A stretch of DNA of 64,000 bases from Zygotorulaspora mrakii (GCF_013402915.1 NC_050725.1:806001-870000), one strand, 5' to 3'; shown: positions 26,033 to 34,668, numbered from the stretch's first letter. Notes: generated by a model from the letters alone, not told the origin. Numbers and translations are program-made.

Positions 26033-26044
26033 GTATATATATAT
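26033..26044 (-). promoter_or_regulatory. TATA element of ARO1
   Basis: An alternating TATATATATA run about 90 bases before the ARO1 ATG, at a typical yeast TATA-to-start distance. Confidence 0.5.
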
Positions 26045-26183
26045 CGTGACTACTCCCAATCCTGTTGCTAAACCCCCATTATGCTGCAATTCGTTTTTGT
26101 GATGATGGGTGATTCAGTTTCTCACGATACCCTGCGGACATCCGGCAGCACCACCATAAGAAAAATTTTCGTATAATACGTTT

Positions 26184-26190
26184 TGACTCA
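26184..26190 (-). promoter_or_regulatory. Gcn4-type site TGACTCA before ARO1
   Basis: A perfect heptamer TGACTCA about 240 bases before ARO1 in the short SWF1-ARO1 gap. ARO1 is a known general amino acid control target in S. cerevisiae, so the site probably mediates induction on amino acid starvation. A CACGTG box (26,210-26,215) overlaps the SWF1 stop codon nearby. Confidence 0.6.
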
Positions 26191-26208
26191 TAAAGGTCGT
26201 CAAAAGAG

Positions 26209-27216
26209 TCACGTGCAGAGTTTAGTGAAATTAGCCATTAATGAGCCTGAATCATATATGTTTAGGATCTCTGATGTGTCTGTTAGTACTCTGTAGTTGT
26301 CCAAAGAACTTGGAACCGGATCATAAGGGTTCGTGCTGTAAAATTGATTTGCGTCATTGTCAATGGTGTCTTCTGATTCCGGTGACGAAACCGACTTGAT
26401 GAACCAACGATTGTCCGGAGTAGCGACTAATCGGCCCTCCCTGAGAATATCGTGTAGAGTAAACCACTTGTCCTTCTCATTTGTGGTCATACCATTTCTC
26501 ACGAGATCAAGTTGCATGAAGGTAAAAACTCCGCAAATTACTGCAAAGCTTCCGCAGAGAATAGTGAAGAGGGTGATACTTTTGGGATACTTTTGGGTCA
26601 CCTCATCTCTTGTTATGGTTATGTGTACCATTCTCAGAAAGCCGTAAATCATCGATATCGTGTTCGCAAACAAGAAACCATAAAAATATTGGTAATTTCC
26701 CTTACCAATGCAATTGTTCACCCAAATACAATGATGATCAGCTACAAGCACACAAACTCCACACAGACTACAATGACGGGAGCGTGCAGGCTTGGCCACT
26801 CGACATGTGCGGCATTTGACATTAGGATAATACAGCAGGTAGTCATAGGGATATTCTTGTACTGCTGTTAGGTTATCCGCCGAGTTGTATGGGGCAACGA
26901 CCATACTGAGCCACCCCAAAAGCGGCGTTACAATGATCAGCAGAGGAAGGACCAGAACTTTTTCAAATATGAATAGCCGCTGACTCACAGCTGGTAGCAC
27001 AAATTTGCCAAGTTGATGTACAATAAATCCATACAAACCAAAGTAGAATCCTGGAACAACGTAAAACTTCCACCGATATCGCTGGTTATCTTGCAAAAGT
27101 GGTTTGAAAACGTACTTGTAGTATATGGAAAAGGGGAACAGATCTTTGTAAGAAGGTGACAACAGCAGCACCACAACCTGCAAAACGGTCACTCCCACGA
27201 GGAAAAGACCTATCAT
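26209..27216 (-). CDS. SWF1: Palmitoyltransferase Swf1 (DHHC family)
   Basis: Swf1 is an ER palmitoyltransferase that modifies cysteines next to the transmembrane segments of SNAREs and other membrane proteins. The protein has 335 residues (336 in S. cerevisiae). Hydrophobic segments lie at about 1-20, 50-72, 85-107, 172-190 and 212-232. The cysteine-rich domain begins [16 protein letters not shown] and contains the catalytic DHHC at residues 160-163. It lies between ARO1 and a divergent unidentified gene. Confidence 0.96.
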   Translation of the reverse strand: MIGLFLVGVTVLQVVVLLLSPSYKDLFPFSIYYKYVFKPLLQDNQRYRWKFYVVPGFYFGLYGFIVHQLGKFVLPAVSQRLFIFEKVLVLPLLIIVTPLLGWLSMVVAPYNSADNLTAVQEYPYDYLLYYPNVKCRTCRVAKPARSRHCSLCGVCVLVADHHCIWVNNCIGKGNYQYFYGFLFANTISMIYGFLRMVHITITRDEVTQKYPKSITLFTILCGSFAVICGVFTFMQLDLVRNGMTTNEKDKWFTLHDILREGRLVATPDNRWFIKSVSSPESEDTIDNDANQFYSTNPYDPVPSSLDNYRVLTDTSEILNIYDSGSLMANFTKLCT

Positions 27217-27400
27217 CGACTGAGTTAATGCTTATAATAAGTCAGTTTGCCTGCAGAACATTCCCTCACCCTTACGGAGCTACTATGGCTTAAATTTGTT
27301 CTTTGTAAAATTTGCCTGACACGATAATCTGTCTTTTGTTATGGTATCGCGATTGCGTAACAACTACGGCAAAATGGAATATTGTAAAGAATGTTGAATT

Positions 27401-27466
27401 GTATGACAAAAGTAGAGATCCAATTGCCATTACAGGTATCATACTAACTTAACTTTGCTTCACCAG
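27401..27466 (+). other. Possible 5' leader intron of the unidentified gene
   Basis: Perfect branch site TACTAAC (27,442-27,448) and acceptor CAG (27,464-27,466), with the near-consensus donor GTATGA at 27,401. The implied intron is 66 bases and would lie wholly in the leader, 6 bases before ATG 27,473. No upstream coding exon with a good donor and compatible frame was found. Confidence 0.35.
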
Positions 27467-27472
27467 ATAGGA

Positions 27473-28036
27473 ATGAGTTCACCAGCAGGCTTGGAGGCTC
27501 AATTGGGACCCTCGATTTCAATTAGTGTGGGACTGATACTGGATTGTTTGAAACACTTACGAACGGTCATACAGAATGAGTCTCTGTACCTCAACTCAGT
27601 AAAGCTTAAACGAGAATCAATCCGGGCAGCTTGTGAGCTTTTCTGGTGCGATGAAGACATCCACAGTGAAAACAAGAAGGAAAGTCAGAGACTCAAAGCC
27701 ACAATGAACCTCGTTGATCAAGTAGGAAAAGTGGTAGAGAAGCAACAAAGTGTTAAATCTTGGGTCGACGTCGACAAACTGCTGCGCACGATTCTGCCGC
27801 TCAAGAAAAACGTACTACTAGATACGGCCTCTAGTAGTGCATGGTCTCTATTCTTCGACCCTAAAATTCTTACTCTTTCTTTGATTGAAATTCTAATAAG
27901 ACTCTGCGAATCTATTAGACGGCTACAGATCAAACTAGCTATACATGGTGCGCTTCTTAATGTCATTCATAGGAGTTTTATTAGACCATTCAATTTGCTG
28001 CTGTGGTCTTATGCTAAGAGAGAGGTGGCAAACTAG
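27473..28036 (+). CDS. Unidentified 187-residue protein
   Basis: I do not recognise this protein. The frame is open from before 27,455, but the first ATG is 27,473 (MSSPAGLEAQLG). The composition is mixed and largely helical. Moderately hydrophobic segments lie at about residues 11-30 (SISISVGLILDCL), 118-145 (FFDPKILTLSLIEILIRL) and 154-178 (IHGALLNVIHRSF and FNLLLWSYA), with a charged middle (45-90). This could be a peripheral or short membrane protein, but no motif is secure. It is divergent from SWF1 and converges with MIM2 (55 bases apart). S. cerevisiae has no gene at this position on either duplicated segment. A TACTAAC and a CAG lie just upstream and may mark a leader intron. The conserved context makes a real gene likely. 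Confidence 0.65.
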   Translation: MSSPAGLEAQLGPSISISVGLILDCLKHLRTVIQNESLYLNSVKLKRESIRAACELFWCDEDIHSENKKESQRLKATMNLVDQVGKVVEKQQSVKSWVDVDKLLRTILPLKKNVLLDTASSSAWSLFFDPKILTLSLIEILIRLCESIRRLQIKLAIHGALLNVIHRSFIRPFNLLLWSYAKREVAN

Positions 28037-28091
28037 ATATAGCAGTATATACCTACTTTTTACTTTAATGTGTCGAGCAAAATAAGGTCAT

Positions 28092-28430
28092 TCATCGCCA
28101 CCATTGTTCCATAACGCGCTGCCATATAGTCTTGGCCACTCTTCTCCCCATAAATTTTCCTATTATCGGCAGTAGCACCCAATTGAGCACCTTGTTTAGT
28201 TGTTGGATAGATTCATCCCATTGCTGCTGCGCATCCAGCAGTTGCGACTCATATATATCATCTATCTCATCGGAAGAATACTCCGTGTCATAATCATCAT
28301 CGTAGGCTGCATCGTCATCAATTTCCTCTTGCATTCCGTCTGCCTGGTCACTGGGCCATTCATCTACTGGAATGCGTTCCATCACAATCGGGGAGCCATA
28401 GGATCTGCTTTCTGCCATTGCATGATTCAT
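28092..28430 (-). CDS. MIM2: Mitochondrial import protein Mim2
   Basis: Mim2 works with Mim1 in the mitochondrial outer membrane to insert helical outer-membrane proteins and assemble TOM. From ATG 28,430 the protein has 112 residues (87 in S. cerevisiae); ATG 28,418 would give 108. The N-terminal half is acidic (DDDAAYDDDYDTE), followed by the family signature QLLDAQQQWDESIQQLNKVLNW and the single membrane segment (about residues 80-95, WVLLPIIGKFMGRR), then a basic and Trp-rich tail (ending VMEQWWR). It is divergent from the ICT1-like gene, as in S. cerevisiae. Confidence 0.88.
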   Translation of the reverse strand: MNHAMAESRSYGSPIVMERIPVDEWPSDQADGMQEEIDDDAAYDDDYDTEYSSDEIDDIYESQLLDAQQQWDESIQQLNKVLNWVLLPIIGKFMGRRVAKTIWQRVMEQWWR

Positions 28431-28586
28431 TGAATATATCAATTTAGGTTGCTGCAAATGCTATCACAAGTTCATGAAAGATTGTTTGGCACTTTTGTTA
28501 TCTCTTTACTTTTACTGGAACCTCTTCCGTGGGATCGCCATTTTCGAAGAGGCGGTTTCGATGCACAGTGCATAAAAGAACACAGG

Positions 28587-29924
28587 ATGTCTAATAGCAG
28601 TATAAGAGGTGCCCGAGTGGCAAAAAATCATATGTACATCTGCAGACAGACAGTATATATTAGGCAAGCATTTAGAGCTTTTGGGACGTTCGGTTCAAGA
28701 TATAGCTCGCAGGGAAAAGAGTTCAATAGAGTATTTCGGTTGGAAAGAGAGATGACCAAGGAGGAAAAAGAGACTGAGGCAGGAATAATGGCGTGGTTAT
28801 CACAGTGGAACCGTTGTAAACGGGAGGAGCAGTTGAAAGATTTCGAGGATCGAATCATGGAAACAGTAGAAGTGGCAGGCACAAAAGAGAATTCTATGAA
28901 ATTCAATGAAATTAATGAGTGGCATTTTCATAATGCAGCCGCTACTGATATAACAACACCGACTCTTTTGATTCACGGATATGCGGCCTCGTCAATGGCA
29001 TACTACAGGTCCTTCAGCAAACTGACACAGAAGATAAGAGATCTTTATGCAATCGATTTACCCTCTTTTGGCGTATCAGCCGAGGTACCACTTGTTCTTA
29101 ATCCGGATAAGCTGCTGCCACTCAAATTGAAGCATTTGGATGAAGATAAATTCAAAATACCATATGTGATTGATTCGCTGAAAACCAAGCTAGCCATTCA
29201 GCAAGTTGAGGATTATTATGTAGACAGTATTGAGAGATGGAGGAAAGAGAACAAGATTGATAAATTCAATCTTGTGGGCCATTCTTTTGGTGGGTACATA
29301 TCTTTCAAGTATGCGATCAAGTATCCCGACAGTGTTTTAAATCTCTGCCTTCTGTCACCTTTGGGTGTAGAGAGTAATGTCCATTCTGTCAACAACGATC
29401 TTCAAAATGATACGGTGTATAATTTCCATTACGAAGATTTTTCCTCAAAGTTCTACAATAAGAGAAGAGAAATTCCCAGCTTCATATTCAATAATCAATC
29501 AGATGTATTAAGATGGATGGGCCCTGTGGGTGCAAGACTTTGTTGGGGTTATGTGAATTCTGCCTACAAAGCAATACCAACGATGGAATACAAACAATAC
29601 GTCTTTGAGTTGTTGTATGGAAAGGGCGGAATACCCAAAACGGCAAGAACTACATTCACTAAACTTTTCACTAGGAATCTCCTCGCTAGAGATCCTATAA
29701 TGGATTCACTGAGGCAATTGCGTGCCAAAAAAGTGTTGCTTGTGTATGGCGATCATGATTGGATGAACAAATATGCCGGTGCCCTGATGGTGAAGCGTCT
29801 TAATGAGATGAGAAATAACACCAGCGCCGAGTATATCGAAGTTCCAGATGCAGGCCATAATCTGTTCTTACAAAATCCAAATTATTTCAGTTCCTCACTA
29901 ACAAAATTCTTGGCCAAAGAATGA
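28587..29924 (+). CDS. ICT1: Ict1/Ecm18 family alpha/beta-hydrolase (lysophospholipid acyltransferase-like)
   Basis: Single copy of the pair that became ICT1 and ECM18 in S. cerevisiae; Ict1 is a lysophosphatidic acid acyltransferase of the CGI-58/ABHD5 type. From ATG 28,587 the protein has 445 residues (394 and 453 in S. cerevisiae). An earlier in-frame ATG (28,458) would begin only 27 bases from the MIM2 start, so I prefer the later one. The N-terminus is basic and may target mitochondria. The hydrolase fold shows LIHGYAAS, the nucleophile elbow GHSFGG (about residue 230), YGDHDW and the C-terminal His in DAGHNLFLQNP. The acyltransferase-type HX4D-like motif falls at HNLFLQ, so that activity is uncertain. 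Confidence 0.9.
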   Translation: MSNSSIRGARVAKNHMYICRQTVYIRQAFRAFGTFGSRYSSQGKEFNRVFRLEREMTKEEKETEAGIMAWLSQWNRCKREEQLKDFEDRIMETVEVAGTKENSMKFNEINEWHFHNAAATDITTPTLLIHGYAASSMAYYRSFSKLTQKIRDLYAIDLPSFGVSAEVPLVLNPDKLLPLKLKHLDEDKFKIPYVIDSLKTKLAIQQVEDYYVDSIERWRKENKIDKFNLVGHSFGGYISFKYAIKYPDSVLNLCLLSPLGVESNVHSVNNDLQNDTVYNFHYEDFSSKFYNKRREIPSFIFNNQSDVLRWMGPVGARLCWGYVNSAYKAIPTMEYKQYVFELLYGKGGIPKTARTTFTKLFTRNLLARDPIMDSLRQLRAKKVLLVYGDHDWMNKYAGALMVKRLNEMRNNTSAEYIEVPDAGHNLFLQNPNYFSSSLTKFLAKE

Positions 29925-30775
29925 AAGGGACACAAATTCATTTCAATAATCGTTACTCTTGTAAATAAATATACCTTTCAATGATGATTTCTGTCATAAC
30001 CTATTATTTGACCATAAACGATGTTTAAGTGCATATTTACCGAAAAGCAACATGCATAATAGAACACAAAGAGGATGTATACTTCAAACCCGCCAAATCT
30101 TGAGATGATACACTTGGCTCCAACAAATATTAATGACTAGAGTACTGCAAAAGTTTAAACCATATGCGCATAAACCTTCTAACTGCAATTGACCAAGTAA
30201 CGTTGCAAAGAGTGAATTCAAATTGCTTTTGAGTGACCAGGATTGCAGAAAAAAGCTGAACCATTCAGTCAAATTGAAACAGTATTCTACATCCAAATTA
30301 TAATTTTTGGTCGAGTAAATAACTTGATATTTAAATTATATGTGATAAAGAAAAATCAGCAGAAACTTTGGCAGGAGCTATTGGATTTCCACCTCAATAT
30401 GACCCGCAGGTGGGCTCATATATTTATGATAGAGTTGAGTGCTGCAATTCAATCAAAATGCCGTGGCAATTCGCATTTTCATTCACATTTGAGTCTGCTT
30501 CTTTAGATTTGGACATCCAAAAGTTTAATGTGTGTAAATTTGACCGTAAAGTGCATTGAATTGACATGCTAAAAAAATGTCTAATACTTATAGACTCACA
30601 AAACACTCTAAATGTAAGACGACAATTTGACAGAAAATTCATTGATACACAAAAGTCGTCCGAACCACCGATTTGGGTTACTGTAGAGAAAGTTTTCAGA
30701 AGTAGTATATCACGCACGTTGAATGTGGCGGACAGGTTTCTCGATTTGAGAGAAATCAAAAGCAGTATTCTTCGT
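29925..30775. other. ICT1 to YDR124W-like 3' intergenic region, with an interrupted reading frame
   Basis: Two genes converge here, yet the gap is 850 bases, much longer than other convergent gaps in the window (50-225). In S. cerevisiae the zinc-cluster gene CHA4 occupies the matching place; no CHA4 coding sequence is seen. A plus-strand frame from 30,335 to 30,808 is open except for one TGA at 30,557-30,559. Confidence 0.5.
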
Positions 30776-31711
30776 TTATGCATTATCTTCCGCATCGAAA
30801 TGATTTAAGTATTCATGCAAATCTGGATCATTCTCCACCAACACATCAAGTAGCATACTTTCTGACATATTTTTAATATCATATGCGTCTAATTTACATT
30901 CTTGCGAAGCACAGCTACTATTCTCTTCATCCGAAACTTCTGGCAGAAAAATAGGACCATGATCAGGAATTTCATACTTCTTATTATGCATAATGTTTAT
31001 GACACGTTGACTGGATTTCAGAGCTCCCAGATTTATCACGTCCATAGTTTTCAATTCCCCCGAATAATTGATCAGGAGATTTTTGCAGATATCAAATAGA
31101 TTACATAGAATTGCCCTTTTTTCAGGCTCGTTCTTGAGGATGGATAATGCAAAAGTCGAATCTTTCAAATCCTGCAAAATCTTAAGATCACCTGTTTGAG
31201 GAAGGATTTTGATAATGATTGCACACAGTAGTCTCAGTCTATCAGGCTTCCTGAGATGATCTGGCTCCTTATGCTCCACATCGTTCGGCCACCACGACGG
31301 TTTCGTAGAATCACCTTTGATGTACGGATATTTCGTCTTTTTCTTGGGTTCAATGATCTTAATCCAAACCTTGGCGATCACCTTACATGGAACCTGTCTC
31401 AAGAGCTTCAACGCACTTTCCACATACTTTTCCACCTGTGAGGGTCTATCAACGGCAAGTTTGAAGGTTTTGTAATCATGCGTTTCTTGCGATGGTATCT
31501 GACTATGGTCTGCTACAGAGTCATTCCCTATCGAGTCCCAAATATCGGGCGATACAAGACTTTCGGTTATCGGATCTAAATACACATCTGAAAGCTTGTT
31601 ATTGCGATCTTTAGCAAACCTGTCTCCTTTTCTAACAAATACAGAAAACTCATAGCCTTCCTGCTGTAGTGTGACCATCAAATGCATAAACTTGTTCATT
31701 TGTAAAAGCAT
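30776..31711 (-). CDS. YDR124W-like protein (DUF2841-type)
   Basis: Orthologue by position and similarity of S. cerevisiae YDR124W, a protein of unknown function that is induced by mating pheromone there. The protein has 311 residues (324 in S. cerevisiae). The conserved core is at about 120-160 and includes KTKYPYIKGDSTKPSWWP, which I associate with the DUF2841 family. An N-terminal segment (about 1-60) is variable and the C-terminus is acidic (EVSDEENSS). No membrane segment or catalytic motif is visible. The upstream region, shared with HRT3, has one pheromone-response-like core (GTTTCAT at about 31,863). Function is unknown. Confidence 0.75.
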   Translation of the reverse strand: MLLQMNKFMHLMVTLQQEGYEFSVFVRKGDRFAKDRNNKLSDVYLDPITESLVSPDIWDSIGNDSVADHSQIPSQETHDYKTFKLAVDRPSQVEKYVESALKLLRQVPCKVIAKVWIKIIEPKKKTKYPYIKGDSTKPSWWPNDVEHKEPDHLRKPDRLRLLCAIIIKILPQTGDLKILQDLKDSTFALSILKNEPEKRAILCNLFDICKNLLINYSGELKTMDVINLGALKSSQRVINIMHNKKYEIPDHGPIFLPEVSDEENSSCASQECKLDAYDIKNMSESMLLDVLVENDPDLHEYLNHFDAEDNA

Positions 31712-31950
31712 TCATAATCACTTCGGTTAAACTATGTAAATTCAACCTAGCCACTATTTAACCTCTTTCATTCTCAATTCTCTTAAGTATTAGCTAAATA
31801 TGCTTAGGTCTTCGTTTGTACTTTTAAATTTGGCTACTTGTCTCAAACTGTCTCAAAGCAGCGTTTCATATTCTTAAAACCATAAATGAATCGCTCGCAA
31901 TGCAAGCGTCTACACAACTAAGAAAAGGGCTCAGCAAGCGATAATTGAAC

Positions 31951-33003
31951 ATGATAGAACAAAATTTGCAAGATGATTGTTTCCAAATAGCTGATTCGAA
32001 TTGTCATGAAGCCATAGTGACTTGGGAGAAGGGAGCCTTGAAGGAAAAACAAGGGTCGATGACTGATGCAATTAGATTCTATAGACAAGCACTAAAGTTA
32101 CATGATAATGTCGAAAAATTGTATCGTGAGAAAGTGCAAAAAGACTGGAAATTGCAGAAGCAGCTGCAAGAGCTGAAACTAGAACAAGACAAGGGTTCGA
32201 CACATGATGACCTTGATAACGATTCCAAGACTTTTGATATCAAGAATGAAGAGGAGATTGAGAAGCAAGAGCTACCGCCCTGTTGGTTATTCGAAATGCT
32301 TCCGGACGATGTCATTTTACGTATTGTAGCACACACCGTTTTGGTTTCTGGAACAGCATGGATAAATCTGTCATTGACTTGTGCGAAGTTCAATGAATTA
32401 TGTTTCCACAACTCAGCTCCTTTTAAAACTTTTGCATCGTACATGTATTCAAGACAGAATTACGAAAAAGCAGCGCCAACACTTGAATTTGACAGAAATT
32501 GGGGTTGTGACTATCAAAAAATGCTGAAGGAAAGACCATACGTTCATTTTGAAGGTATTTATATCAGCACCGTAAATTACCTTAGACACGGAGCAAATGC
32601 AGAAGGATCCTCATCTCTAATCAACCCAATACACATGATAACGTACTATCGATATTTCAGATTTTATCCGGATGGATACTGTTTAAGACTTTTGACTACT
32701 GAAGATCCAACTCAGGTGGTAAACCATTTCTCCCGGAAATCTCCACCAAAAGATAGTGGGTTATCGAGATGGACATTGCGTGTAGTGGATGGAGTTGGAA
32801 CTCTTGAAATCTGCAGGACATCTGAAAAATATTCGTTCACAGAAGAGTTTGAGATACGTAACCGAGCCAACAGAAGGCATCAAAAGTTGAAGTGGCTGCA
32901 TTCCACAGTAATCGATAGAAATAACAACGTATCCGAATGTTCATTGAGGAACGAAAAACCCTTTTTTTTCTCAAAAGTGAAATCATATGCAGACCATGAT
33001 TAG
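31951..33003 (+). CDS. HRT3: F-box protein Hrt3
   Basis: Putative SCF ubiquitin-ligase substrate receptor; the F-box would bind Skp1. The first ATG in the frame is 31,951 (two further non-ATG codons are open upstream), giving 350 residues (344 in S. cerevisiae). The N-terminal part (15-65) looks like a TPR-type helical pair, the F-box starts at MLPDDVILRI (about 116-160), and the C-terminal two thirds match the Hrt3/FBXO9-type domain (HGANAEGSSSLINPIHMITYYRYFRFYPDG). It is divergent from the YDR124W-like gene. Confidence 0.92.
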   Translation: MIEQNLQDDCFQIADSNCHEAIVTWEKGALKEKQGSMTDAIRFYRQALKLHDNVEKLYREKVQKDWKLQKQLQELKLEQDKGSTHDDLDNDSKTFDIKNEEEIEKQELPPCWLFEMLPDDVILRIVAHTVLVSGTAWINLSLTCAKFNELCFHNSAPFKTFASYMYSRQNYEKAAPTLEFDRNWGCDYQKMLKERPYVHFEGIYISTVNYLRHGANAEGSSSLINPIHMITYYRYFRFYPDGYCLRLLTTEDPTQVVNHFSRKSPPKDSGLSRWTLRVVDGVGTLEICRTSEKYSFTEEFEIRNRANRRHQKLKWLHSTVIDRNNNVSECSLRNEKPFFFSKVKSYADHD

Positions 33004-33298
33004 TCCTTTTCATCCTCGAAACAACACACAGTAATATTCATTGTAATAAAGGATTGAATCAAAATATTAAAAAAAAATCCCGTTGTTATAAGGGAAACCT
33101 GGATCAAGATAACATTTATAGAGCTCACAGCGAATTTTGCTACTCCTCAGAGGCAAGACAAAGACATCCTCATGGAATGTGAATGCAAATGTGTTCAAGT
33201 TCGCTTCCTTCGGGATTATGCACCTGCTTATTATTCTTAGCAAACGTGTCAGAGCTATTCATGTAGTTTTCCTGAAAAGGATGTAGAGTGATACTGAG

Positions 33299-33439
33299 AT
33301 GACTTCCTTTGAGGCACTAACCGAGTCAAACAGATGGCTCAAATCTAAGGACCCCAAAAAAGTTCAATTGCAAGCACAGGAATTGCAGTTCAATCCAGTA
33401 AATGATGTCCCTGGCTGGACAAGACGGCAGAACGTATAA
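33299..33439 (+). CDS. Possible small protein, 46 residues
   Basis: An ATG-started frame with protein-like, hydrophilic composition: it begins MTSFEALTESNRWLKSKD and ends NDVPGWTRRQNV. It lies between HRT3 and INO2, more than 290 bases from either. I do not recognise it. No clear TATA precedes it. The end overlaps a donor-like GTATAA (33,434), with TTCTAAC (33,473-33,479) and TAG (33,496-33,498) further on, so a short second exon of about six codons is conceivable. Composition suggests a real peptide; conservation has to decide. Confidence 0.4.
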   Translation: MTSFEALTESNRWLKSKDPKKVQLQAQELQFNPVNDVPGWTRRQNV

Positions 33440-33556
33440 TTTATATGAAGTAAAAGCTTTATTTCATCAGATTCTAACTATTTCCCTATATGTCTAGTTG
33501 GCTATGAGGAGCACATGACTTTCACGCCTTATTCACATGATAACATTTTGTCGGTT

Positions 33557-33567
33557 GCATGTGAAAA
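33557..33567 (-). promoter_or_regulatory. Inositol/choline-responsive element (UAS-INO) before INO2
   Basis: GCATGTGAAAA on the plus strand is a perfect reverse match to the WYTTCAYRTGS consensus bound by Ino2-Ino4. A weaker copy, TTCACATGA, lies at 33,532-33,540. INO2 autoregulation through such a site is known in S. cerevisiae, so the same loop is inferred here. The element is about 170 bases before the ATG. Confidence 0.7.
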
Positions 33568-33602
33568 TAATATATATATGTTTAAAAGGTTGGGAAAGCT
33601 TA

Positions 33603-33722
33603 ATGAAGTGTAGATTCTATCATGGTATTCTGAATAATTATGTGCGAAGCTCTTTAAGCTCATCGAGAGGCTTGATTCAGCAATCCTACGTCTTTCAAGG
33701 TATACAGAGGGAAAGATACTGA
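33603..33722 (+). other. Upstream ORF 1 of INO2 (39 codons)
   Basis: ATG 33,603 to TGA 33,720-33,722, ending 13 bases before the INO2 start. It may or may not be in the mRNA, because the TATA run lies at 33,570-33,578. Confidence 0.4.
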
Positions 33723-33776
33723 ATGACGAGGCGTAATGGACTCACTTTCAGGGACAGGTGTATTCGATCTGTTTAA
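33723..33776 (+). other. Upstream ORF 2 overlapping the INO2 start
   Basis: ATG 33,723 directly follows the stop of the first upstream ORF and runs 17 codons to TAA 33,774-33,776, past the INO2 ATG at 33,736 in another frame. Being so close, it should be in the mRNA and reduce INO2 translation. S. cerevisiae INO2 is also known to carry an upstream ORF. Confidence 0.5.
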
Positions 33777-34668
33777 TCTCGACAATGGTGATGACATTGA
33801 TTTCGAGACAGCATACAAGATGATAAGTAACTTTGACGACGAAATGGTGCTTCCGAAGATGAATTTCGTGGAGTTTACGGAAATTGGTCTCAGTGGCACT
33901 TTGCCATCAATGTCGCACCTGGCACCAGGGGTGGAAGAACCGCAGGAGCAGAACCAACAGGAAAATGAGCACCGGGAGGATGGGGGCCAGCATGAAGATA
34001 TTAAATCATGGATACATAACGATAAAATCCATGAGCCTGGCTTCGATAAAAATCAAGTCTCATCTTCAAGAACAATGGTTGACATACGCTCGTCCTCAGC
34101 AAGGCCTGAACTTCTTAGCACATATGAATCCAATGCTATCGAACACTTTTTGGACAATCTGATATCACAAGATGAGGGTTCAACCACAACAGCACCGTGC
34201 AGAACTTGTGAGAGCGATCTCCAAGTGCCCCATATTGGAGTTGACAAATCGTTAGAAGAACTTGTACCGCCAATGGCGAAGACAAGCACAAGAGAGAGAA
34301 AAGAGTCATTTGATGTATATGTAGCGCCTGTTGTTCAGATACCTGACATTACGATCTCAGACTCGGAAGCTCCAGCACATTTGGCCCACGATCCACGGCC
34401 GTTGAGAAAGTGGAAGCACGTCGAAGTTGAAAGGTCGAGACGAAATTGTATAAAGAAGACTTTTGAAGAATTGATTTCATTGACGAAATATCCACGAGGC
34501 GAGAACAATAAAATAGTCAAGTCTTCTTCCGATAAAAGAGTACCGAAACATACACTTTTAGCTTTCATTGTAGAGGATATGAAATCAATTTTGCAGGCGA
34601 ATGAGCAATTACTTCTTTTATTGGAGGAATCTAAGGGTAACACAGGACGAAAAGGGGAACATCATTAG
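33736..34668 (+). CDS. INO2: Phospholipid-synthesis activator Ino2 (bHLH)
   Basis: Ino2 pairs with Ino4 to activate INO1 and phospholipid genes through UAS-INO elements; Opi1 represses it. The protein has 310 residues (304 in S. cerevisiae). The N-terminus is acidic and fits the first activation domain (TGVFDLFNLDNGDDIDFETA). The bHLH region is at about 226-292: basic part VEVERSRRNCIKK with the E-R-x-R-R pattern, helix 1 TFEELISL, a long loop with a poly-basic stretch, and helix 2 HTLLAFIVEDMKSIL. It lies between HRT3 and the KIN kinase, matching the S. cerevisiae chromosome IV order. Confidence 0.92.
   Translation: MDSLSGTGVFDLFNLDNGDDIDFETAYKMISNFDDEMVLPKMNFVEFTEIGLSGTLPSMSHLAPGVEEPQEQNQQENEHREDGGQHEDIKSWIHNDKIHEPGFDKNQVSSSRTMVDIRSSSARPELLSTYESNAIEHFLDNLISQDEGSTTTAPCRTCESDLQVPHIGVDKSLEELVPPMAKTSTRERKESFDVYVAPVVQIPDITISDSEAPAHLAHDPRPLRKWKHVEVERSRRNCIKKTFEELISLTKYPRGENNKIVKSSSDKRVPKHTLLAFIVEDMKSILQANEQLLLLLEESKGNTGRKGEHH

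Larger units (their letters stand above)
33004..33735. other. HRT3-INO2 intergenic region
   Basis: Holds a possible 46-codon gene (33,299-33,439), then the INO2 promoter with an inositol-responsive element, a TATA run (33,570-33,578) and upstream ORFs. Direct evidence for a gene is given in separate entries. Confidence 0.6.

Noticed and set aside
28458..28586. N-terminal extension of the ICT1-like protein from ATG 28,458
   Set aside because: It would start 27 bases from the divergent MIM2 ATG, leaving no promoter, and the extension does not resemble the family.
28605..28630. A-box-like GTGCCCGAGTGGCA
   Set aside because: Inside the ICT1-like coding sequence, with no matching B box or acceptor stem nearby.
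30424..30795. 123-codon minus-strand ORF after the YDR124W-like gene
   Set aside because: Overlaps the YDR124W-like stop codon in another frame and has no recognisable motif; the plus-strand interrupted frame is kept as a finding instead.
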